Shown here: in pieces, positions 1 through 8,678 of the stretch
How the letters are laid out: each line of letters starts with the position of its first letter
How positions within the stretch are numbered: position 1 is the first letter of the stretch
DNA from: Actinomyces succiniciruminis
Lineage (GTDB): Bacteria > Actinomycetota > Actinomycetes > Actinomycetales > Actinomycetaceae
DNA length: 54,187 nt
Direction of reading: 5' to 3'
NCBI RefSeq assembly: GCF_900002405.1
Contig: NZ_LK995460.1
Location: forward strand, 704-54,890
Position numbers and translations under genes: made by a program
The notes under the pieces: model-generated
What the model saw: the letters and a program-made list of their open reading frames with translations, nothing else
The model's database searches: none
Told to the model about the DNA's origin: nothing

Positions 1-1
1 G

Positions 2-3000
2 TCCCGCCGCGCCGCCGTACCCGTGATCACCTACCCCGAGGAGCTTCCCGTCAGCGCCCGCCGCGAGGAGATCGCCGCCGCCATCCGCGAGAACCAGGTG
101 GTGATCGTGGCCGGGGAAACCGGCTCCGGCAAGACCACCCAGCTGCCCAAGATCTGCCTGGAGTTGGGCCGCGGCATCACCGGCATGATCGGCCACACCC
201 AGCCACGCCGTATCGCCGCACGCTCGGTGGCCGAACGCATCGCCTACGAGCTGTCAACCCCCATCGGCCCCGACGGCGTGGTCGGCTACCAGGTGCGCTT
301 CACCGAGGAGACCGGCCCCAACACGCTGGTCAAGCTCATGACCGACGGCATCCTGCTGGCGGAGATCCAGTCCGACCCGCTGCTGCGCCGCTACGACACG
401 ATCATCGTGGACGAGGCGCACGAGCGCAGCCTGAACATCGACTTCATCCTCGGCTACCTGGCCCGACTCCTCCCCCAGCGCCCGGACCTGAAGGTCATCA
501 TCACCTCCGCCACCATCGACTCCGAGCGCTTCGCTGCCCACTTCGGCCATGACGCCCCGCTCGCCGGAGGCGGCCAGGACGCCCTCGCCGAACATGGCGA
601 CGCCGCCACACAGGCCCGCCCCACACGGGTGCCCGCACCGGTGATCGAGGTGTCCGGACGCACCTATCCGGTGGAGATCCGCTACCGGCCGCTGGTTCTC
701 GACCCCATCGACCCCGACGACACCGATGCCGGGTCCTCCGCCAACGCCGCCCCCGGGGCACCCGCGGAGACCGACCGCGACCAGGTCACCGGCATCCTCG
801 ACGCCGTCGACGAGCTCATGGCCGCCGGTAGCGGCGACATCCTGGTCTTCCTTGCCGGGGAGCGGGACATTCGCGATACCGAATCCGCCCTCATCGACCA
901 CCTGGGCCCGCGCTACACCCCGCACGGGCGTACCTCCACCCCCGGCGCCGTCGAGGTGGTGCCGCTGTTCTCGCGCCTGTCCGCCGCCGAGCAGCACCGC
1001 GTGTTCGAGGCGCACACGTGCCGACGCATCGTGCTGGCCACCAACGTGGCCGAGACCTCCCTGACCGTGCCCGGCATCCGCTACGTCGTCGACCCGGGCC
1101 TGGCGCGCATCTCCCGCTACTCCAACCGCACCAAGGTGCAGCGCCTGCCGATCGAGCCGATCAGTCGGGCCAGCGCCAACCAGCGCTCCGGACGGTGCGG
1201 GCGCGTCGCCGACGGTATTGCCATCCGCCTGTACTCCCGGTCCGACTTCGAGTCGCGCCCGGAGTACACCGAGCCGGAGATCCTGCGCACCTCGCTGGCC
1301 TCGGTGATTCTGCAGATGGCGGCGCTCGGCCTGGGCGACGTGCAGGACTTCCCCTTCCTGGACGCCCCCGACGCCCGCGCCGTACGCGACGGCATCCAGC
1401 TGCTGGGCGAGATCGGCGCCATCGAGACCTCCGGCCGCGAGGGCTCGGGGCGGCGGCGGGGAGGCCGGGGCGACGGCGTCGGCGGGCCGCGGCTGACCGA
1501 GGTGGGCCGGCGCCTGGCCCGGCTGCCCATCGACCCGCGACTGGGGCGCATGCTGCTGGAGGCCGGTGAACGCGGCTGCGTCAGCGAGGTCATGGTGATC
1601 GTGGCGGCACTGTCGATGCAGGACGTGCGCGAGCGCCCCGCCGACCATCAGGAGGCCGCCGATGCCCTGCACCGGCGCTTCGCCGAGCCGACCAGCGACT
1701 TCCTGACGTACCTGAACCTGTGGCGCTACCTGCGCACCCAACAGCGCGACCTGTCCGGCTCCGCCTTCCGGCGCATGTGCCGCTCCGAGTTCCTCCACTA
1801 CCTGCGGGTACGCGAGTGGCAGGACGTGTACAACCAGCTGCGGCAACTCGCCCGCCCGCTGGGACTCGCCGCCGCCCCCGTCGACCTGCCCACCGCGAGC
1901 GCCGTGCGCGCGGCCGCCGCCGGCCTGGAGCCGGGCACGCAGGCGGCCACCATTGCCCACGGGGACGTGGCGGCAGCCGTCGTCGCCCTGGGTCGCAGTG
2001 CGGACACGCCCAGCGCGGACGCCATCCACCGCTCGCTGCTGGTGGGACTGCTGTCCAATGTGGGCACCTGGGACGAGCGTCGTCGCGAGTATGCGGGTGC
2101 CCGCGGCAGCCACTTCGTGATCTGGCCGGGCTCGGGTCTGCGCCGCAAGAGCTACGACTGGGTGATGACGGCAGAGCTGGTGGAGACTTCCCGCCTGTTC
2201 GCGCGGACGGTCGCCAAGGTCGACGGGCGTTGGATCGAGGAGGCGGCCGGGGCGGCCGGGCTGCTGCACCGGGTGTATGGGGAGCCGTACTGGTCCACGC
2301 GCCGCGGTACCGCCATGGTGCACGAGAAGCTGCTGCTGTACGGGATGACCCTGGTGGCCGACCGCCCGGCCACGCTCGCCTCGGTCGGCACCGCCGATGC
2401 GCGCGAGTTGGCGCGGGAGATGTTCATCCGCTCCGGGCTGGTGGAGGGCGGCTGGCATGCCCGCCACGGCTTCGTGGAGCGTAACCGGGCGCTACTGGAG
2501 GAGCTGGCCGACGTCGAGCAGCGTCGCCGCGAGCACGGGCTGCTGGCCGGCGACGAGGCCCTGTTCGACTTCTACGACGACCGCCTGCCCGACGACGTCT
2601 ACGGCGCGAACGACTTCGACGCCTGGTGGAAGCGCGAGCGCCGCAACCGTCCGGACCTGTTCGACTTCACCCGCGAGCTGCTGCTGCCCGGCGGGGACGA
2701 CACCGCCGGTTACCCCGACGCCTGGGTGCAGGGCGATCTCACGCTCAGCCTGGAGTACGTCTTCGAGCCGGGGACTCCCAACGACGGCGTGAGCGTACTG
2801 GTTCCGGTGGAGGTGCTGGGCCGTCTGGAGCCGACGGGCTTCGACTGGCTGGTGCCGGGTCTGCGCCCCGAGCTCGTGGTGGCAACCATCCGCGCCCTGC
2901 CCAAGCGGGTGCGTCGGGCACTGGTGCCGGCGCCCGACGTCGGGGCGCAGGTGTGGGAGGCGATCCGCCGGGACGTCCCCGGTGCGGCCGGAGGCGCGGG

Positions 3001-4357
3001 GGCGCCTTCAGCGCCTGGGGTTCCCCTCCGGGAGGCCTTCACGGATGCGGTGGGGCGCCTGCGGCAGGTGGAGATCACCGAGGCCGACTGGGAGGAGGCC
3101 GCCGCGCGGCTGCCCGAGCACCTGCGCATCGCCTTCGTGGCCGTGGATGGGGCCGGCCGGGAACTCGACCGGGATAAGGACCTGGTGGTGTTGCAGCGCC
3201 GCCAGGCCGGGCGCACCGAGGCGGCCGTGCGCGACGCCGTGCATGGCGCCATCGCCCAGGCCATGGCCGATGCACAGCGTTCCCAGGGGCGGCGTCGCAG
3301 CGGACGCGGCAGGCGGCGCGGCCAGGGCGGCGGCCCGGACGCGGGTGCGTTTGCCTCCCGAAATGCCGGGGGCAATGCCGCACCCGCGGCGAATGACAAG
3401 GGGACCCGCGCCGTCGGGCCGGGACTGGCCGAGCGTGCGGGACTGACGGACTGGCCAAAGGACGTCACCGGCCTGGAGGGTCCGGAGCGCTCCACGATTC
3501 CGGCCACGATCGAGACCCCGGGCACGGCCGGCCTGGTGGTGCGCGGCTACCCGGCGCTGGTGGCCGTGGGGGCGCGAGGCGCGGATCTGCGGATCCTGCC
3601 CGACGCCGTCGCCCAGGAACGCGAGCACGGCGCCGGGGTGACGGCGCTGGCGCTGGCGCGTACCGCCCTGCCCACGGCCCGCATCACCTCCCGGTGGAAC
3701 CCCACCGAGACGCTGACGCTCGCGGCCAGCCCCTATCGGAGCACCGAGGCACTGGTGGAGGACATGCAGCTGACGGCCGCGCGGAGCATCGCCGACCGCT
3801 GGGCCGCGGCGCGGCGCACGCCCCTGGCCGGTGTGCGGGAGCAGACCGTGTTCGAGCAGCTGGTGACCACCATGCGCCAGGAGCTGGAGGACGAGGTCTA
3901 CTGCGTGGCGCAGGTGTCCGCCAAGACGCTCGCCGCCCAGCGGGAGGTCGAGCGGGAGGTGTCGACCCACACCTCATTGGCGCTGCTGAATACGCTGCAG
4001 CAGGTGCGCGAGCATGCGGCGGCACTGGTATACGACGGTTTCATCGCCGACACCCCGCCGGAGCAGCTGCGGCACCTGCCCCGCTATTTGCAGGCGCTGG
4101 CAATGCGCGTGGGTAAGGCGGAGTCCTCCCCCAGCCAGGATGCGGCGCTGGCCTACCAGGTGGAGCAGGCCGAGCGGCTGTTGGCCGATGCCCGGGCCCG
4201 GGCCGCGGCGCTACCGACAGATCCCGAGCGGGAAGCCGTACTGGTCGAGGCGCGCTGGTTGATCGAAGAGCTGCGCGTGAGCCTGTTCGCCCAGACGCTC
4301 GGCACCGCCCGCAAGGTCAGCGTGCAGCGCATCAGCAAGCTGCTGGCCAAGATCTGA
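2..4357 (+). CDS. hrpA: ATP-dependent RNA helicase HrpA, 5' end cut by window
   Basis: This is a DEAH-box (DExH) superfamily 2 RNA helicase that uses NTP hydrolysis to remodel RNA in the cytoplasm. Counting from a GTG at 23, Walker A GETGSGKT is at residues 31-38, DEAH at 130-133, SAT at 162-164 and motif VI QRSGRCGR at 387-394. These are followed by the helicase-associated and OB-like regions and the long C-terminal region typical of HrpA. At 1444 codons it is longer than E. coli HrpA (about 1300). Part of the excess is two Arg/Gly-rich insertions, near residue 475 and near 1090. The frame stays open to the left edge and the homologous N-terminus usually begins earlier, so the true start is probably outside the window. 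It is convergent with the next gene. HrpA identity is secure; which RNA it acts on here is unknown. Confidence 0.95.
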   Translation, partial: SRRAAVPVITYPEELPVSARREEIAAAIRENQVVIVAGETGSGKTTQLPKICLELGRGITGMIGHTQPRRIAARSVAERIAYELSTPIGPDGVVGYQVRFTEETGPNTLVKLMTDGILLAEIQSDPLLRRYDTIIVDEAHERSLNIDFILGYLARLLPQRPDLKVIITSATIDSERFAAHFGHDAPLAGGGQDALAEHGDAATQARPTRVPAPVIEVSGRTYPVEIRYRPLVLDPIDPDDTDAGSSANAAPGAPAETDRDQVTGILDAVDELMAAGSGDILVFLAGERDIRDTESALIDHLGPRYTPHGRTSTPGAVEVVPLFSRLSAAEQHRVFEAHTCRRIVLATNVAETSLTVPGIRYVVDPGLARISRYSNRTKVQRLPIEPISRASANQRSGRCGRVADGIAIRLYSRSDFESRPEYTEPEILRTSLASVILQMAALGLGDVQDFPFLDAPDARAVRDGIQLLGEIGAIETSGREGSGRRRGGRGDGVGGPRLTEVGRRLARLPIDPRLGRMLLEAGERGCVSEVMVIVAALSMQDVRERPADHQEAADALHRRFAEPTSDFLTYLNLWRYLRTQQRDLSGSAFRRMCRSEFLHYLRVREWQDVYNQLRQLARPLGLAAAPVDLPTASAVRAAAAGLEPGTQAATIAHGDVAAAVVALGRSADTPSADAIHRSLLVGLLSNVGTWDERRREYAGARGSHFVIWPGSGLRRKSYDWVMTAELVETSRLFARTVAKVDGRWIEEAAGAAGLLHRVYGEPYWSTRRGTAMVHEKLLLYGMTLVADRPATLASVGTADARELAREMFIRSGLVEGGWHARHGFVERNRALLEELADVEQRRREHGLLAGDEALFDFYDDRLPDDVYGANDFDAWWKRERRNRPDLFDFTRELLLPGGDDTAGYPDAWVQGDLTLSLEYVFEPGTPNDGVSVLVPVEVLGRLEPTGFDWLVPGLRPELVVATIRALPKRVRRALVPAPDVGAQVWEAIRRDVPGAAGGAGAPSAPGVPLREAFTDAVGRLRQVEITEADWEEAAARLPEHLRIAFVAVDGAGRELDRDKDLVVLQRRQAGRTEAAVRDAVHGAIAQAMADAQRSQGRRRSGRGRRRGQGGGPDAGAFASRNAGGNAAPAANDKGTRAVGPGLAERAGLTDWPKDVTGLEGPERSTIPATIETPGTAGLVVRGYPALVAVGARGADLRILPDAVAQEREHGAGVTALALARTALPTARITSRWNPTETLTLAASPYRSTEALVEDMQLTAARSIADRWAAARRTPLAGVREQTVFEQLVTTMRQELEDEVYCVAQVSAKTLAAQREVEREVSTHTSLALLNTLQQVREHAAALVYDGFIADTPPEQLRHLPRYLQALAMRVGKAESSPSQDAALAYQVEQAERLLADARARAAALPTDPEREAVLVEARWLIEELRVSLFAQTLGTARKVSVQRISKLLAKI

Positions 4358-4386
4358 GCGGAGCCGTCGCGGAGCCGTCATCGCGA

Positions 4387-4402
4387 GGCCCCGGAAGGGG
4401 CC
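4387..4402. terminator. Hairpin between convergent genes
   Basis: GGCCCC, a GGAA loop, then GGGGCC, 30 bases after the hrpA stop. A second inverted repeat (CTCCGC ... GCGGAG) lies just beyond, separated by a T/C-rich stretch. The two adjoining genes converge here, so this is a plausible bidirectional terminator. Confidence 0.5.
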
Positions 4403-4447
4403 CCGCACGGCGGTCTCCGCTTTCTCCTCTGTGCGGAGCTCGCGTAT

Positions 4448-4930
4448 TCAGTCAGTGCCGATCGTGTCTATGACGGCCTTGGCGGTCTTGAGGTCGGCGC
4501 CGGTGCGCTCGCGATAGGCCTTGATCGCCGCAATCGGCCGCCCAGAAGTCACCAACTCGATCTCCTCCGGGTTCGGCTGCGGAAAGGAGGAGACGGGTCC
4601 GGCGGACGACGAGGCGACGACCGGGACACGGCCCGCTGCGATTTCGGCGGCTGCCGCATCAATTGCAGTCTTTGCCGCTTTCAGGTCGGCGCCGGTGCGC
4701 TCGCGATAGGCCTTGATCGCCGCGATCGGTTGCTTATGGAGAATGAGGGCCAGTTCTTCGGCTGAAACTTCGGCTGTTCCGATGCCGGCGTCTGCCCCGG
4801 CGAGCACGCTCCCAGCGGCATTGTTTCCCGTGGCTGTGCCGCCTGCCGTCGGTGCGGGCACCAATGTGGCCTTGGACTTATCGCGTCCGAAGAGCCAGGA
4901 GAACAGGCTGGTGTGTGGAGCGTCCTTCAT
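4448..4930 (-). CDS. Small protein with two ribosomal L7/L12 C-terminal-like repeats
   Basis: A 160-residue protein of unknown function. After a short N-terminus with a basic, hydrophobic stretch and a low-complexity Gly/Ala/Thr linker come two near-identical segments with the pattern P-I-A-A-I-K-A-Y-R-E-R-T-G-A-D-L-K-x-A-K. That pattern (xxAIKxYRExTGxxLKEAK) is the hallmark of the L7/L12 C-terminal fold, which also occurs in short actinobacterial non-ribosomal proteins. Each repeat is followed by an Ala/Ile-Asp helix. The DNA encoding the repeat cores is identical over 41 bases (4491-4531 and 4683-4723). There is no transmembrane segment or clear signal peptide. The start ATG lacks an obvious Shine-Dalgarno sequence. 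The gene is convergent with hrpA and monocistronic. It is not the ribosomal protein itself, which has a single domain and a different N-terminus. The role is not recognisable from context. Confidence 0.75.
   Translation of the reverse strand: MKDAPHTSLFSWLFGRDKSKATLVPAPTAGGTATGNNAAGSVLAGADAGIGTAEVSAEELALILHKQPIAAIKAYRERTGADLKAAKTAIDAAAAEIAAGRVPVVASSSAGPVSSFPQPNPEEIELVTSGRPIAAIKAYRERTGADLKTAKAVIDTIGTD
4491..4723. repeat. 41-bp perfect direct repeat inside the L7/L12-like gene
   Basis: Bases 4491-4531 and 4683-4723 are identical, with copies 192 bp apart and in frame. They encode the conserved core of the duplicated domain. Synonymous positions are also identical, which suggests a recent duplication or gene conversion rather than protein-level selection alone. 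Confidence 0.85.
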
Positions 4931-5341
4931 GGCAGCGCAGCCTAGCGGAACACCTCCGGGCAGCTTCGGGCCGCGCTCACAGCCGGAACCGCACGCCGTC
5001 GACGACCAGACCCATCAGTGAAATGATGCTCCGGCCCACGCCAGGATCGGTCCTCCGCAACCGGCCGTCCCGATGCACCCGCGTACCCGACGACAACCAA
5101 CCGTCACCTAGCAGCCCACCACACCCTAAAAATGAAAGAGTCACTGCGAAGGCCACCGCTGTCTATAAAAGGCGCGTGCAGTCACTCCCGCGCCCGAAGG
5201 ACCTCGCCGACGCTCCGCTGCCGAACGGGCCGCACCCCGCCTCGTCGACCGCCGCTGACCGGCCTGGCGTCCTTCCAGGTGCTCGTCGGCGCCGAACCGG
5301 GGGCAAGCCCCGACCTCGTGGGGAATGCGCGCAGGGCGCCA
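4931..5341. other. 411-bp gap with no convincing gene
   Basis: No reading frame here has a ribosome binding site and a credible protein, and no tRNA-like cloverleaf was seen. The stretch 5105-5180 is locally A/T-richer and contains the string TATAAAA at 5164. It could hold the promoter of the minus-strand gene ending at 4448. Around 5290-5325 is a weak inverted repeat (GGGGC ... GCCCC and CGAGG-like half sites). Confidence 0.5.
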
Positions 5342-6859
5342 TCACAGGACTGCGGAAACCAGCCGGCACACGTTGTCGATGTAGCGCCGCCACCAGGGTT
5401 CTTTCGCCCACTCCGCAGCGGTCAATTCGGTGGACACGCGCCGGTAGTAGGCGTCGTTGTCCCTGAGCAGCGCATCCAGGTCGCCGCCGAAGGAAAGCAG
5501 CATCATCTCGTAGTTCAGGGCGAAGGAGCGGAAGTCCATGTTCGCGCTGCCGATTACGCCGACCTCGCCGTCGACCGTCAGGTACTTGGCATGCAGAACC
5601 GTCGGCGCCGGGTATCGGTAGATGCGCACACCGGCGGCGAGCAGCGCCCCGTAGTAGGAGCGTTGAGCGTGGTTGACGATCAGATGGTCGGATTCCTTGC
5701 CGACGAACAGTTCTACGTCGACCCCGCGGTAGGCGGCCGTTGTCATGGCGGCCAGCAGTGCCTCGTCGGGGATGAAGTAGGGGCTGGTGATCGACACGCG
5801 CCGGGTGGCGTTCTCGATCAGGGATACGAACATCCGGCGATTCGGTTCGGTGGGGTAGCCGGGCCCGGAGGGCACCAGTTGCATGGCGTTGACGACGGCG
5901 TCGGGCCGGTCCGGCTGCGGCGCGGGCGTGCCGACCGAGGGCCTACGGGCCAGTAGTTCGGTCACGTCGGGCGTCCCCGGAAGCGCGTCCTGTACCTGAA
6001 GCACCTCGCCGGACTCGAAGAACCAGTCCATGGCGAAGACCGTCTCGGCCTCCACCACAATGTCCCCGGTGACCTCCACGGACAGGTCGGACCAGGTGCG
6101 TCCGGCCCGGATGTTGGAGCGCAGCCGGTAGGTGGGGTCGATGATGTTGTGCGAGCCGATGAAGGCGCGCTCGCCGTCGATGGTGAGGACCTTGCGGTGG
6201 TTGCGCAGGTCGGGGCGGCGGAAACGCCGTTTGTGCGGCAGCAGCGGCATCATGAGCCGCCACTGGATACCCGCGGCGGTGAGCCGTCGGCCGAAGTCCT
6301 TCCAGCCGGGATACTTGCGCGAGCCGAGGTGATCCACCAGTAGGCGCACGGTGACGCCGCGGGCGGCGGCCCGGGCGAGCGCGTCGTAGAAGACGTCGGT
6401 GACCTCGTCCCAGCTCTGGATGTAGAACTCGACGTGCACGTGGTGCTGGGCCGTGTCGATGATGCGGGCCATGGTGGCATAGGTCTGGGCGGAGTCCCGG
6501 TGCAGGGCGACGACCTCCCCGGTGACACAGGGCAGGCCGGTGAGTTTACGGTTCATCCGCAGCACCGAACTGAGCTGCGTTGACGGCCGTGCCCCGGCGG
6601 GCACATCGGGCATACCCGAGGCGAACTCGTTTACGACCGCATTGGCCTCGAGCTGCTGCTGGTAGCGCTTGCCGTGCACCCAGGGGCTGCCCAGGAAGAG
6701 GTACAGGGGCAGGCCCACCACGGGAAGCAGGAAGATCAGCAGCAGCCAGGCGGTGGACGATGACGGACGACGGTTCTCCGGGACGGTCCCCAGCGCCACG
6801 AACTTGATCACATACTCCAGGACAACCCATACGGTCGTCAGCACCGGATGCCAATCCAT
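5342..6859 (-). CDS. cls: Cardiolipin synthase (phospholipase D family)
   Basis: A membrane enzyme that condenses two phosphatidylglycerol molecules, or phosphatidylglycerol with another phospholipid, to make cardiolipin. The N-terminus has two transmembrane helices separated by a short polar turn (about residues 6-24 and 37-57 from the chosen start). Two phospholipase D HKD motifs follow: HRKVLTID starting at His221 with the downstream G-S-H-N, and HAKYLTVD starting at His423 followed by G-S-A-N-M-D. Two motifs in one chain plus N-terminal membrane anchors match bacterial ClsA. I chose the ATG at 6857-6859 because GAGG lies nine bases before it. A GTG five codons upstream (6874) would give 510 residues but would put that GAGG inside the gene. 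The gene appears monocistronic, and its neighbours give no hint of a special role. Confidence 0.9.
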   Translation of the reverse strand: MDWHPVLTTVWVVLEYVIKFVALGTVPENRRPSSSTAWLLLIFLLPVVGLPLYLFLGSPWVHGKRYQQQLEANAVVNEFASGMPDVPAGARPSTQLSSVLRMNRKLTGLPCVTGEVVALHRDSAQTYATMARIIDTAQHHVHVEFYIQSWDEVTDVFYDALARAAARGVTVRLLVDHLGSRKYPGWKDFGRRLTAAGIQWRLMMPLLPHKRRFRRPDLRNHRKVLTIDGERAFIGSHNIIDPTYRLRSNIRAGRTWSDLSVEVTGDIVVEAETVFAMDWFFESGEVLQVQDALPGTPDVTELLARRPSVGTPAPQPDRPDAVVNAMQLVPSGPGYPTEPNRRMFVSLIENATRRVSITSPYFIPDEALLAAMTTAAYRGVDVELFVGKESDHLIVNHAQRSYYGALLAAGVRIYRYPAPTVLHAKYLTVDGEVGVIGSANMDFRSFALNYEMMLLSFGGDLDALLRDNDAYYRRVSTELTAAEWAKEPWWRRYIDNVCRLVSAVL

Positions 6860-6916
6860 GCAGGCAATCCTCACACGCTTGCGGCCAGCACCGCACCGCC
6901 CCGACGGCGCGCCGTA

Positions 6917-7969
6917 TCAGTCGGCGGTCGACGGCGTGGGGTCGCCGAACAGCGTGCGGTAGTAGCCGTAGAAGTTCCAGTTGCCCCAGCTGGTGCAGTC
7001 GTCGCCGCCGTCGGCCGCAGCGGTGTTGGCCAGGTAGGGCGTGTAGTTGTACAGGCCCGCCGTAGCCTGGTTGGCGGGCGTCAGCTCGCCGCTGCCGCAC
7101 AGCGCATTGGGCGAGTAGGCCAGCTGTGTGGTCGTGCCGGCAACCACCTGGAAGCCGGCCGGGTCGAGCCGGTAGGTCTGGAACTGGGAGGCGGCGCCAT
7201 ACAACTGGCGGAAGAAGCCGGCGTATTCGGGGTCGCACTCCTGCCCGTCCGGGCAGGCGTAACCGGTGGCCGCCTGGTAGCGGCTCTCGTTCAGGGTGAG
7301 CCCGGACGCGGTGAGCAGTCCCTGTTCTTTTTGCAGCAGGACCAGCAGCACGCGCGGGTTGATGTCGCAGGAGGTGGCTACCTGGGAGATGACCTCAGCG
7401 GCCGTCTCCCCCGTGGTGGCGGTGTAACCGCCGGGGCAGGCGGTGCTGGCCTGGCGGTCCTCGGTGTCGAAGGTGGCGTCCGCCAGACAGGGGGTGCCGT
7501 CGACGCCGCTCTGACAGCCCGCGTTGACGGTGTCGATGAAGGCGGCGACCTCGGTGGCGGTCATGGCGGAGGAGTCGTAGAAGACGTCGTCGTCGATGAT
7601 GTGCTCGGCGTCGAAGCCGGTCATGTCGCGAGCGATGGCGGTGGGCCTGGTGGCCGCCGTGGGGGTGGGTGAGGCCGGTGCGGTCTCGACGGCGTTTATC
7701 ACCAGCAATCCGACCAGCAGCGTGGTCAGGAATGCGGTCAGGAAGATGCCGACCGGGCCGAGTCGGCGGGGGTGGCGTCGTCCACCGCGGCGCCGACGGG
7801 AGCCATGTCCGCGCGCCCCGGCTCTGGCCGCCCTGGCCAGCCGGGTGCCGCGCGGCGGCGTTGAACGGCTGCGGGCGGATGTTCCGCGTGCCGCCCGGTG
7901 GTCGGCGGCGGTGTGGCGCGTGCGGCTTTGCGGGGAACGGCGCGTCGGCCGGTCGGCGGGACGTGACAT
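6917..7969 (-). CDS. Membrane-anchored lysozyme-like surface protein
   Basis: About 350 residues: a very Arg-rich N-terminal tail of some 75 residues, one transmembrane helix (GIFLTAFLTTLLVGLLVINAV), then an extracytoplasmic domain. The outer domain has paired cysteines and a region reading LLVLLQKEQGLLTAS, with Q-A-A-T-G-Y-A-C-P downstream. That arrangement resembles the lysozyme-like/transglycosylase-type domain seen in many actinobacterial surface proteins annotated as hypothetical or hemagglutinin-like. The Glu of KEQG would be the candidate catalytic acid, by analogy only. The frame stays open to 8056, but that would leave only 20 bp to the divergent gene. The internal ATG at 7969 leaves room for promoters and is preferred. 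Cell-wall binding or cleavage is an inference, and no enzymatic activity can be read directly. Confidence 0.65.
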   Translation of the reverse strand: MSRPADRPTRRSPQSRTRHTAADHRAARGTSARSRSTPPRGTRLARAARAGARGHGSRRRRGGRRHPRRLGPVGIFLTAFLTTLLVGLLVINAVETAPASPTPTAATRPTAIARDMTGFDAEHIIDDDVFYDSSAMTATEVAAFIDTVNAGCQSGVDGTPCLADATFDTEDRQASTACPGGYTATTGETAAEVISQVATSCDINPRVLLVLLQKEQGLLTASGLTLNESRYQAATGYACPDGQECDPEYAGFFRQLYGAASQFQTYRLDPAGFQVVAGTTTQLAYSPNALCGSGELTPANQATAGLYNYTPYLANTAAADGGDDCTSWGNWNFYGYYRTLFGDPTPSTAD

Positions 7970-8076
7970 CGCAGCAATGTTGCCACACGCCGGCGCCGAC
8001 TGCGCGAAGCCGGACGCGGCGGGGGCATCCCTCGACAGTGCGTCCGGACCCGACATGAATCAACTACGCTCGGGGC

Positions 8077-8607
8077 GTGAACCTGCCCGACGTGCTGCCG
8101 CTGGCCCAACTCTTGATGGAGGAGCACGACGTCGCCGATTGGTCGGTGTCATTCGACCGCGCGCGGCGGCGGGCCGGGCAGGCCGACCACTCCCGTCGGC
8201 GTATCACTCTGTCCCGGCAACTGATGGCGCTGTACGACGAGGCCGAGGTGCGTGAGACCGTGCTGCACGAGATCGCTCATGCCCGCGTGGGTGCGGCCCA
8301 TGGGCACGACGCCGTGTGGCGCGCGGAGGCCCGCCGGATCGGCGCCTCCGGCAGGCGGCTGGTCAGCGGTGAGGCACCGCGTGTGCCGGGACGCTGGGTG
8401 GGGACCTGCCCCGCCGGGCACACCGTGGACCGGATGCGTCGCCCGGCGCTGCCGTGCTCCTGCTCGCGTTGCGCGCGGGGCTTCAGCGCCGAGCACCTGC
8501 TGAGCTGGTCCTACGACGGCGTGCCGGTCAGCCCGCAGGAGATCGGCGCCGGCTATGCCCGGGCCCTGGCCGGGATTTCCCGCGCCGGCCGCCGCGCGGC
8601 CCAGTGA
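8077..8607 (+). CDS. SprT-like zinc metalloprotease-domain protein
   Basis: A 176-residue protein with the zinc-site motif HEIAH at residues 64-68 and a further His about ten residues on (AAHGHDAVW), the layout of SprT-like domains. A C-terminal zinc-ribbon-like part with CPAGH and CSCSRC follows, which also matches this family. SprT-like proteins are cytoplasmic. Eukaryotic relatives (Spartan) cleave DNA-protein crosslinks, while bacterial members mostly have no assigned function. The start is a GTG with no strong ribosome binding site, 107 bp from the divergent gene start chosen here. Family assignment is firm; protease activity is an inference from the intact HExxH. Confidence 0.8.
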   Translation: MNLPDVLPLAQLLMEEHDVADWSVSFDRARRRAGQADHSRRRITLSRQLMALYDEAEVRETVLHEIAHARVGAAHGHDAVWRAEARRIGASGRRLVSGEAPRVPGRWVGTCPAGHTVDRMRRPALPCSCSRCARGFSAEHLLSWSYDGVPVSPQEIGAGYARALAGISRAGRRAAQ

Positions 8608-8638
8608 CCGCGCGGTACGCCGCTTGGCCACGGAGCTG

Positions 8639-8675
8639 GTCGGCGCCCCGCTAGCACCCCGGTGGCGCGGCCGAC
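8639..8675. terminator. Candidate hairpin between convergent genes
   Basis: GTCGG-CGCC pairs imperfectly with GGCG-CGGCCGAC in the 71-bp gap between the SprT-like gene and the LacI gene, which converge here. There is no T-tract, so this is a weak call. Confidence 0.3.
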
Positions 8676-8678
8676 GAC

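Noticed and set aside
254-2467. A 737-codon minus-strand frame opposite hrpA
   Set aside because: Same reason: a composition artefact of a well-supported plus-strand helicase gene.
4931-5466. Protein-coding frames in the gap before the cardiolipin synthase
   Set aside because: They lack ribosome binding sites, are Arg/Pro-rich with no domain pattern, and partly overlap the real synthase gene.
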